Below, piece after piece: positions 57,321 through 64,000 of a DNA stretch of 64,000 bases. The notes under the pieces are model-generated. The model had not been told where the DNA came from, ran no database searches, and saw only the letters and a program-made list of their open reading frames with translations. Positions within the stretch are counted from its first letter, which is position 1. Every line of letters begins with the position of its first letter. The position numbers were made by a program, and so were the translations under genes. Source of the DNA: Yersinia hibernica (GTDB lineage Bacteria > Pseudomonadota > Gammaproteobacteria > Enterobacterales > Enterobacteriaceae); NCBI RefSeq assembly GCF_004124235.1, contig NZ_CP032487.1, forward strand, positions 1,550,001-1,614,000, written 5' to 3'.

Positions 57321-58688
57321 TTAACTGCGTTTTTGACTCACTCGCAGTAGGCTAACCAGTGCCGCGATACTGGCGAAGCCGCCGGCGAGGATGAGCGAGG
57401 CGTGGGTGCCGTTGTCAGCAAACAGATTAAACATCAAAGCAACCAATGCCGCCCCGGATGTCTGGCCCAATAGGCGCGCAGTACCTAGCATCCCACTGGC
57501 CCCTCCGCTGCGATGTTGTGGGGCGGCGGAGATAATGGTGTGGTTGTTGGGGGCCTGAAACAGACCAAAACCTGCACCACACAGCACCATACGCCAGATA
57601 ATATCCAAATCGCTGGGGTTGGCAGGCAAGATGGCCAGCAAGAACAAACCACTGGCGAACACTGCCAAACCAATCCCTCCGAGCAATCCGGCATGATAGC
57701 GCTCCACTAAACGGCCAGCGATCGGTGCGACCACCATGGTGGCCAGCGGCCAAGGGGTTAAGAGCAAGCCGGTGGCAACTTCATCACGCGCCAACACGGT
57801 TTGCAGGAAGAAAGGCAGTGAAACCATGGCTAGCATCTGTGCGGCAAAAGAACAAACGGAGGTGCCAATTGACAGCGCAAAAATAGGAATGCGCAGTAAA
57901 TCGACCGGCAACAAGGGGAAAGGTTGCTTGAGTTGGCGGCGCACAAAGAAAAAGCCAATCACTAGCAATGCAATGACTTCAACGGCAATTAATGTCGGGC
58001 TCTGTTCTTGGGCAAAACCACTGATGGCAGTTATCAGTAAACCGAATGTCAGCGCATTCATAATGCAGCTGGTGATATCAAAACGGTTACCGTTGCTCTT
58101 CATATTGTTGGCTGGCAAGTACTTCATGCCCAAGCCCCAGGCCACCAATCCGATCGGCACATTAATGGCAAATAGCCACTGCCAGGATGCAACCGACAGC
58201 ACTGCGGCGGCAATGGTGGGGCCTGCGGCGGCTGAAACCGCCACAATTAAGGCATTAATACCGATACCTCGGCCTAACTGGGCTTTGGGATAAATAATGC
58301 GGATCAGGGCGGTGTTCACACTCATCAGTGCGGCAGCCCCCAATCCTTGCAATATGCGAGCCAATGTCAGTGTCCATAAGGAGTCGGACAGGGCGCAAAA
58401 CAGCGATGTCACACTAAACACCAGTAAACCGGCTTGATAAACCCGCCGATAGCCAATGATGTCACCCAATGATGCCATCGAGAGCAAAGATACCGTAATG
58501 GCAAGCTGATAAGCATTTACCACCCAAATAGACGTGGCTGGGCTGGCATTCAGGTCACGGGCTATCGTCGGTAACGCGACGTTGGCAATAGTGCCGTCCA
58601 GCACCGCAATCATAATACCTAAAGCAATAACGAAGATGGCGGCATAGCGCTGGGGAACCGGCATTCCATCGGTGGCTGATGGGGTCAT
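57321..58688 (-). CDS. yebQ: MFS exporter, YebQ-like
   Basis: 455-residue DHA2-type exporter with about 14 membrane segments. LDGTIANVALPTIARDL (about 30-46) and the antiporter motif region AAGPTIAAAVLS are visible. In E. coli yebQ lies between kdgR and htpX; the same neighbourhood here (htpX, this gene, ogl, kdgR) supports the name. Substrate unknown. Confidence 0.8.
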   Translation of the reverse strand: MTPSATDGMPVPQRYAAIFVIALGIMIAVLDGTIANVALPTIARDLNASPATSIWVVNAYQLAITVSLLSMASLGDIIGYRRVYQAGLLVFSVTSLFCALSDSLWTLTLARILQGLGAAALMSVNTALIRIIYPKAQLGRGIGINALIVAVSAAAGPTIAAAVLSVASWQWLFAINVPIGLVAWGLGMKYLPANNMKSNGNRFDITSCIMNALTFGLLITAISGFAQEQSPTLIAVEVIALLVIGFFFVRRQLKQPFPLLPVDLLRIPIFALSIGTSVCSFAAQMLAMVSLPFFLQTVLARDEVATGLLLTPWPLATMVVAPIAGRLVERYHAGLLGGIGLAVFASGLFLLAILPANPSDLDIIWRMVLCGAGFGLFQAPNNHTIISAAPQHRSGGASGMLGTARLLGQTSGAALVALMFNLFADNGTHASLILAGGFASIAALVSLLRVSQKRS

Positions 58689-58791
58689 AGGTTTTGTCTG
58701 TAAAAATAATAAGGTAAGTGAATCTTTCTATGCTAACGGCTATTGTGTTTGAATGCATCCTGACAAGTCGGGTTATTTGTAAAAGACCATT

Positions 58792-58926
58792 TTACGGCCA
58801 AGCATCGTCGCAACAGAGTATCGCAAAGAAAAGCCTCTCCCGCTCAGTGAGATTAACAAGCTGATAATGACCGTAATTTGTTAAAATCAGTAAAAATAGA
58901 ACCGCGATCACGGAAAAATGAAACAT
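58792..58926 (-). CDS. Possible 44-residue membrane peptide (MgrB-like layout)
   Basis: MFHFSVIAVLFLLILTNYGHYQ, one membrane helix, then ERERLFFAILCCDDAWP. Length, topology and an FF-x(n)-C...W-P ending recall MgrB, the PhoQ inhibitor, which maps beside kdgR/yebQ in E. coli. The first conserved Cys is missing, no good ribosome-binding site is seen and the start lies inside a KdgR-type operator. Doubtful. Confidence 0.3.
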   Translation of the reverse strand: MFHFSVIAVLFLLILTNYGHYQLVNLTERERLFFAILCCDDAWP

Positions 58927-58935
58927 CGTTTCTAT
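58916..58935. promoter_or_regulatory. KdgR-type operator upstream of ogl
   Basis: The core GAAAC-ATC-GTTTC (58920-58932) is a perfect inverted repeat flanked by A/T, like KdgR boxes of pectinolysis genes. It lies about 80 bases before ogl, and kdgR itself is two genes along. Confidence 0.6.
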
Positions 58936-59012
58936 AATGTGAGATAGTATTAGCCGAACAGGTTTCCCTGCGGGCAAATTTTAATTCTCTGATGATTTTA
59001 AGGACTTTCCGG

Positions 59013-60179
59013 ATGGCTAAAGGTAAACAAATCCCCCTGACATTTCATACTTATCAGGATGCCTCTACCGGTGCACAAGTTACACGGCTGACACCGCCAG
59101 ATGTGACTTGCCACCGTAACTATTTCTATCAAAAGTGTTTCACTCGTGATGGTAGCAAACTGTTGTTTGGCGGTGCTTTTGATGGCCCGTGGAACTACTA
59201 TTTGCTGGATCTTAACACTCAGGTGGCAACACAACTGACAGAAGGGCGCGGTGACAATACCTTTGGTGGTTTCTTGTCTCCGGAGGATGATGCGCTGTTT
59301 TATGTCAAAGATGGCCGTAATCTGATGCGCGTAGACCTGGCTTCCTTGGCAGAAAGTGTGGTTTATCAGGTGCCAGAAGAGTGGGTTGGCTATGGTACTT
59401 GGGTGGCAAACTCAGATTGCACCAAACTGGTTGGCATTGAGATCAAACGTGAAGATTGGCAGCCACTGACCGACTGGAAGAAATTCCACGAGTTCTATTT
59501 CACCAAACCGTGCTGCCGCTTGATGCGTGTTGATCTTAAAACGGGCGAATCTGCGGTTATTTTGCAAGAAAATCAATGGCTCGGTCACCCTATCTATCGC
59601 CCATATGATGATAATACCGTGGCGTTTTGCCATGAAGGGCCACATGATTTGGTTGATGCCCGCATGTGGCTAATCAATGAAGATGGCAGCAATATGCGCA
59701 AGGTGAAAACCCATGCGGAAGGTGAGAGCTGTACCCATGAATTCTGGGTGCCAGATGGCTCGGCCTTGGTGTATGTCTCTTACTTAAAAGGTAGCACAGA
59801 CCGCTTCATTTGCAGTGCTGACCCAGAGACATTGGAAAATCGTCAGTTGACCTCCATGCCCGCCTGTTCACATCTGATGAGTAACTATGATGGCTCATTG
59901 ATGGTCGGCGATGGCTCTGATGCGCCGGTTGATGTACAAGACGACAGTGGCTATAAAATCGAAAATGATCCTTTCTTGTATGTTTTCAATATGAAGAATG
60001 GTACTCAGCATCGTGTTGCCCGCCACGACACTTCATGGAAAGTATTTGAAGGTGATCGCCAGGTCACCCATCCACATCCTTCCTTTACACCTGATGATAA
60101 GCAAGTGCTGTTTACCTCAGATGTTCACGGTAAACCGGCCCTATATTTAGCCACATTACCTGAATCAGTCTGGAAATAG
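59013..60179 (+). CDS. ogl: Oligogalacturonide lyase Ogl
   Basis: 388-residue cytoplasmic enzyme that cleaves unsaturated digalacturonate from pectin breakdown. The ATG at 59013 (AAGGA nine bases ahead) gives the standard start MAKGKQIPL; the ORF extends upstream without support. The sequence forms a seven-bladed beta-propeller with conserved His/Gln metal-site segments (HEFYF, FCHEGPHDLVDARMW, CTHEFWVPDGS). It precedes kdgR, which should repress it when no pectin products are present. Confidence 0.92.
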   Translation: MAKGKQIPLTFHTYQDASTGAQVTRLTPPDVTCHRNYFYQKCFTRDGSKLLFGGAFDGPWNYYLLDLNTQVATQLTEGRGDNTFGGFLSPEDDALFYVKDGRNLMRVDLASLAESVVYQVPEEWVGYGTWVANSDCTKLVGIEIKREDWQPLTDWKKFHEFYFTKPCCRLMRVDLKTGESAVILQENQWLGHPIYRPYDDNTVAFCHEGPHDLVDARMWLINEDGSNMRKVKTHAEGESCTHEFWVPDGSALVYVSYLKGSTDRFICSADPETLENRQLTSMPACSHLMSNYDGSLMVGDGSDAPVDVQDDSGYKIENDPFLYVFNMKNGTQHRVARHDTSWKVFEGDRQVTHPHPSFTPDDKQVLFTSDVHGKPALYLATLPESVWK

Positions 60180-60191
60180 TTGAATTTTGCA

Positions 60192-60217
60192 CTAGCCTCT
60201 TTCTTGGAAAGAGGCTA
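60192..60217. terminator. Hairpin after ogl
   Basis: TAGCCTCTTT / AAAGAGGCTA perfect 10-bp stem with a five-base loop. No long T run. Confidence 0.6.
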
Positions 60218-60365
60218 ATTTGCTGTCTGCAAGGCTTTTATCCGATTATTCACATTGGTTTATTGCACAGTCTCGCGACTTCCCTTTATAATAAAACCAC
60301 TGTTCTATTTTTTTTAAAACATATTGTTTTATGAAACACAGAAAACTGAGTAGGGTAACCAAAAA

Positions 60366-61157
60366 ATGGCTATTGCAGATCTAGATAAACAGCCCGACTC
60401 TGTATCGTCGGTTCTGAAGGTTTTTGGCATCTTACAAGCCTTGGGTGAAGAGCGGGAAATTGGTATTACCGAACTTTCTCAACGGGTAATGATGCCTAAG
60501 AGCACAGTGTACCGCTTTCTTCAGACCATGAAGTCCTTGGGCTATGTTGCCCAAGAGGGCGAATCAGAGAAATACTCCTTGACGTTGAAGTTATTCGAGT
60601 TGGGAGCTAAAGCACTACAAAATGTCGATTTAATTCGTAGCGCTGATATACAAATGCGTGAATTATCCAATGAAACTCGTGAAACTATTCACTTGGGTGC
60701 CTTGGATGAAGATGGCATTGTTTATATCCATAAAATCGATTCTATGTATAACCTGCGGATGCATTCTCGCATTGGGCGTCGTAATCCACTGCACAGTACG
60801 GCAATTGGTAAAGTGCTGCTGGCATGGCGTGACCGCGGTGAAGTAGAAGAAATCTTGTCTCATATCGAATTTACCCGTAGCACTAAACATACGTTGGCTA
60901 GCGCCGCAGAACTATTGCCCGTGCTGGATAAGGTCCGTGAACAAGGTTTTGGCGAAGATATTGAAGAACAAGAAGAGGGGTTGCGTTGCATCGCAGTACC
61001 TGTTTTCGACCGCTTCGGCGTCGTGATTGCTGGGTTAAGTATTTCCTACCCAACATTGCGTTTCTCAGAAGGCAGCAAGAGCGATATTGTGAAATCTTTA
61101 CATCGTGCCGCGCGCAATATTTCAGAACAGATGGGCTATCGCGAGTATCCTTTCTAA
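60366..61157 (+). CDS. kdgR: Transcriptional repressor KdgR
   Basis: 263-residue IclR-family regulator of pectin and ketodeoxygluconate catabolism. N-terminal winged helix-turn-helix (ITELSQRVMMPKSTVYRFLQTM, about 34-55), then the effector domain (HLGALDEDGIVYIHKID, MHSRIGRRNPLHSTAIGKVLLA). Placed right after ogl, one of its expected targets. TGTTT-TATG-AAACA at about 60328 is a possible operator of its own promoter. Confidence 0.92.
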   Translation: MAIADLDKQPDSVSSVLKVFGILQALGEEREIGITELSQRVMMPKSTVYRFLQTMKSLGYVAQEGESEKYSLTLKLFELGAKALQNVDLIRSADIQMRELSNETRETIHLGALDEDGIVYIHKIDSMYNLRMHSRIGRRNPLHSTAIGKVLLAWRDRGEVEEILSHIEFTRSTKHTLASAAELLPVLDKVREQGFGEDIEEQEEGLRCIAVPVFDRFGVVIAGLSISYPTLRFSEGSKSDIVKSLHRAARNISEQMGYREYPF

Positions 61158-61245
61158 GGAAACCGCCCCATTAGGGTAAATACCGTATAATTATTGGATA
61201 TTTTTAATCAGCTGTTAATTATAACTATTTATTCCTTCCCATGCC

Positions 61246-61275
61246 AAACGGCTCCTCTTATCAGGAGCCGTTTTT
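61246..61275 (+). terminator. Terminator after kdgR
   Basis: AAACGGCTCCT / AGGAGCCGTTTTT stem with a short loop and T run. Confidence 0.88.
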
Positions 61276-61427
61276 ATTGACAATCTCCGCGCTGGGCGGC
61301 AACGTCAAGGCACTTAATGCATCACTTCTTAAATCTTAATAATTATGATTTAGCAGCATTGTTTACGGTCTATTTAGTTCTGCTGAGTCACTATAACGGT
61401 GCTTAAACATATTATATAGGGAGAAAT

Positions 61428-62303
61428 ATGATGAGGAAGTTATTAAGCGCCGGGATATTACTGTTGCTCGCTGGTTGTAGCAGTTCCCAACATGATAATC
61501 AGCATAAATTGATAGATCGGGGTGATTATAAGGTTGATAGCAGTGTATCTTCAGTTGCCCAGAATGCCCGAGTGCGGTTCTTGGTGCTGCATTATACCGC
61601 GCTAGATGATGCACAATCACTGAAAGTACTGACACAAGGACAGGTCAGCGCCCATTATCTGGTCAAAACTCATCCTGATAATTTGGATGGCAAACCGGTG
61701 GTTCTGCAATTGGTTCCTGAGTCTGAGCGTGCTTGGCATGCTGGCGTCAGTGATTGGCATGCTGGCGTCAGTGATTGGCATGGGCGCAGTAGCCTCAATG
61801 ATACCTCGATAGGCATTGAAATCGTCAATAAGGGGTTCACTGAGAAGATGTTGGGCCGGCAGTGGTACCCTTATAACGAATCACAAATTCAATTGATTGA
61901 GCGGCTAACCAAGGACATTATTGAGCGTTATAATATTGACCCGACAGATGTTGTTGCCCACAGTGATATTGCTCCCCTAAGAAAATCCGATCCCGGTCCC
62001 TTGTTTCCATGGCAGCGTTTAGCTGAGCAGGGCATTGGTGCCTGGCCTGATAACGCGACAGTGACAAAATATATTGATGGCCGAAATAAAAATGATCTGG
62101 CCTCCGTGGCGGTTATCCAGCAGGCGCTAGCCCGCTATGGCTACAAAATCCCACAGACGGGCGAGTTAGATGATGAAACTCGTCAGGTCATTACGGCATT
62201 TCAGATGCACTTCAGGGCGGATGATTTCAGCGGTGCTCCGGATGTAGAAACAGAAGCCATTGCCTTGGCGCTAGTTGAGAAATACCGCGCTGTTGGTTCT
62301 TGA
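61428..62303 (+). CDS. amiD: Amidase AmiD with an in-frame tandem duplication
   Basis: 291-residue outer membrane lipoprotein, zinc N-acetylmuramoyl-L-alanine amidase that trims anhydro-muropeptides. Lipobox LAGC with Cys17. Amidase_2 domain with zinc ligands His in LVLHYTA, His in VAHSDIAP and Asp in SDPGPLFPW. Helical peptidoglycan-binding C-terminal domain. Unusually, the active-site loop after ERA reads WHAGVSD twice before WHGRSSLNDTSIG. This is a 7-residue duplication from a 21-bp repeat, which could affect activity. The gene is otherwise complete. Confidence 0.9.
   Translation: MMRKLLSAGILLLLAGCSSSQHDNQHKLIDRGDYKVDSSVSSVAQNARVRFLVLHYTALDDAQSLKVLTQGQVSAHYLVKTHPDNLDGKPVVLQLVPESERAWHAGVSDWHAGVSDWHGRSSLNDTSIGIEIVNKGFTEKMLGRQWYPYNESQIQLIERLTKDIIERYNIDPTDVVAHSDIAPLRKSDPGPLFPWQRLAEQGIGAWPDNATVTKYIDGRNKNDLASVAVIQQALARYGYKIPQTGELDDETRQVITAFQMHFRADDFSGAPDVETEAIALALVEKYRAVGS
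61734..61775 (+). repeat. 21-bp tandem duplication inside amiD
   Basis: Two exact consecutive 21-bp units beginning TGGCATGCTGGCGTCAG, at 61734-61754 and 61755-61775, followed by a partial third TGGCATG. The frame is preserved. Confidence 0.95.
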
Positions 62304-62336
62304 GGCACCGTCGGAGTGCATGAATGCGTTAAAAAC

Positions 62337-62363
62337 AAAAAGCCAGTCTGCTGACTGGCTTTT
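62337..62363. terminator. Bidirectional terminator between amiD and tcyP
   Basis: AAAAAGCCAGTC / GACTGGCTTTT stem between convergent genes. Confidence 0.85.
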
Positions 62364-62382
62364 AATGGCTAACGAGTGATAT

Positions 62383-63774
62383 TTACTGATGGGCTAAATC
62401 GCCATCATCATCACTGTTGAGAATCTCTTTATCTGTTTGTTTCATCAATTGGCTGGTAATGGTTCCTGCCGTCATTGAACCACTCACATTCAATGCGGTA
62501 CGGCCCATATCAATCAATGGTTCAACTGAGATAAGCAAAGCAACCAGTGTGACCGGTAAGCCCAGCGCAGGTAACACAATCAATGCTGCAAAGGTCGCGC
62601 CGCCGCCAACACCGGCGACACCGGCTGAGCTGATAGTGACAATGCCGACCAGTGTGGCAATCCACATTGGGTCGAGCGGGTTAATGCCGACAGTGGGGGC
62701 GACCATCACCGCTAGCATGGCAGGATAAAGTCCCGCGCAACCATTTTGGCCGATAGTGGCGCCGAAAGAGGCTGAGAAGCTGGCGATAGATTCAGGGACG
62801 CCCAAACGGCGAGTTTGTGCTTCTACATTCAGTGGGATGCTGGCAGCACTGGAGCGGCTGGTAAAGGCAAATGTCAGCACGGGCCAAACTTTGCGGAAGA
62901 ATTTCAGTGGGTTAATGCCAGTGAAAGACAGCAGCACGCCGTGTACCACAAACATAATGGCCAGGCCCAAATAAGAGGCAACCACAAAACTGCCCAGTTT
63001 GATGATGTCTTGAATATTAGAGCCTGCAACTACTTTGGTCATCAAAGCCAGTACGCCGTATGGTGTCAGCTTCATCACCAAGCGCACGAGCTTCATTACC
63101 CAGGCTTGTAGAGTGTCAATCGCTACCAGTACCCGCTGGCCTTTTGCTACATCGTCTTTCAGCAATTGCAGGGAGGCGATACCCAGGAATGTTGCAAAGA
63201 TAACAACGCTAATAATTGAGGTTGGGTTGGCACCGGTTAAATCGGCAAACGGATTTTTGGGGATAAAGGACAGAACCAGTTGAGGCACGGTCAAGTCAGT
63301 TACTTTGCCGAGATAATTGCTTTCGATAGCGCTTAAACGCGCTGATTCTTGTGTGCCTTGCACCAGCCCATCGGCAGTTAAGCCAAACAGATTAGTGACC
63401 AGTACACCGACCAGTGCGGCAATTAATGTGGTGAACAGCAATGTGCCAATGGTCAATACACTGATTTTACCCAGTGAAGCGGCATTATGCAGTTTGGCAA
63501 CAGCACTTAAGATAGAAGCAAATACCAATGGCATAACAATCATTTGCAACAATTGTACATAGCCATTACCGACAATATTAAACCAAGTGATAGATTCTTT
63601 TAGCACCGGATTATCTGCGCCATAGACCCATTGCAGCCCCAGACCAAATAGCACACCCAGTCCCAGACCTACCAAAACTTTTTTGGACAGACTCCATTGT
63701 TTATGCCGAGTTTGTGCCAATAGTAATAGCAGTGCCACAAATAACAGCACGTTAATCACAAGCGGTAGGTTCAT
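62383..63774 (-). CDS. tcyP: L-cystine symporter TcyP
   Basis: 463-residue inner membrane symporter of the dicarboxylate/amino acid:cation symporter family, nearly the same as E. coli YdjN/TcyP in my memory ([56 protein letters not shown]). It imports cystine. The ATG at 63774 ([13 protein letters not shown]) is preferred to the TTG at 63780, with GGAG about eight bases ahead. The promoter lies within 63775-64000. Confidence 0.93.
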   Translation of the reverse strand: MNLPLVINVLLFVALLLLLAQTRHKQWSLSKKVLVGLGLGVLFGLGLQWVYGADNPVLKESITWFNIVGNGYVQLLQMIVMPLVFASILSAVAKLHNAASLGKISVLTIGTLLFTTLIAALVGVLVTNLFGLTADGLVQGTQESARLSAIESNYLGKVTDLTVPQLVLSFIPKNPFADLTGANPTSIISVVIFATFLGIASLQLLKDDVAKGQRVLVAIDTLQAWVMKLVRLVMKLTPYGVLALMTKVVAGSNIQDIIKLGSFVVASYLGLAIMFVVHGVLLSFTGINPLKFFRKVWPVLTFAFTSRSSAASIPLNVEAQTRRLGVPESIASFSASFGATIGQNGCAGLYPAMLAVMVAPTVGINPLDPMWIATLVGIVTISSAGVAGVGGGATFAALIVLPALGLPVTLVALLISVEPLIDMGRTALNVSGSMTAGTITSQLMKQTDKEILNSDDDGDLAHQ

Positions 63775-64000
63775 CCCCAAATCTCCAAATTATTATTTTA
63801 AATATTGGCTGCTTATTCTGTTGCAATTATTAGCTGGAATAGCGCCACACACAGTCAACTGTGTAATTAGGCGCGTATGTTAGCAGTTCCTAAGTCGGCT
63901 CACTTATATCCAAAAAGAATGTTATATAAATTTTTGCCACTATTTGTATGGGATGTGTACAATTTGGTGATTATTTGCCCATTAAAATGTGATCACAATC

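Noticed and set aside
63986..63999. TGTGATCACA near the right edge as a CRP site
   Set aside because: The two half-sites abut without the six-base spacer, and the window ends there.

Overview
The window looks like a chromosomal segment of a Yersinia, probably from the Y. enterocolitica species complex. The conserved right half carries enterobacterial genes recognisable in order (letA-letB, msrC, proQ, prc, htpX, yebQ-like MFS gene, ogl, kdgR, amiD, tcyP). Together with a chromosomal ampC, an omptin and a pectin-degradation gene, this fits Yersinia. The species call is inference from gene content only.

Bases 1 to about 23,500 are a prophage and IS graveyard carrying accessory cargo. From left to right they hold: a tail fibre gene with its assembly gene; an O-antigen-type acyltransferase; two AT-rich hypothetical genes (one with a HEPN-like R-X6-H motif); decayed lambdoid genes (Dam 3' remnant, DUF1367, YbcO with an internal deletion); three near-identical 785-bp IS1-family elements; a different 764-bp IS1-family element sitting inside the extended signal peptide of a large autotransporter; a second tail-fibre-assembly remnant with a DUF1493 gene and membrane-protein genes; a tRNA-Leu(UAA) 3' fragment beside a truncated integrase; a broken terminase; a broken peptidoglycan peptidase followed by a possible immunity lipoprotein; and a 340-residue protein that I recognise as a homologue of the Salmonella type III effector SifA, including the WEKI...FF secretion-type motif and a WxxxE motif.

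Bases 24,000 to 36,000 are mixed: an omptin protease, small exported proteins, a GhoT/OrtT-like membrane toxin gene too short for ordinary ORF calling, a Fur-box-like site, ampC without ampR, rluF, a twice-frameshifted gltS, an EamA transporter, yfcF and a patatin-like lipoprotein.

Bases 36,000 to 64,000 are mostly ordinary core genome: yniD, an ASCH-domain gene, yebV, a PAS-GGDEF diguanylate cyclase, a complete six-gene Csu-type (spore coat U) chaperone-usher pilus operon, an MFS/LysR divergent pair, letAB, msrC, proQ-prc, htpX, an MFS exporter gene, ogl and kdgR with a KdgR-type operator, amiD with an in-frame 21-bp tandem duplication, and tcyP.

The most interesting material is the virulence-like cargo between 12.3 and 25.1 kb: the IS-disrupted autotransporter, the peptidase/immunity remnant, the SifA-like effector and the omptin. 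All of it is embedded in, or borders, decayed mobile DNA. All functional statements come from reading motifs and remembered family sequences; no database search was run.
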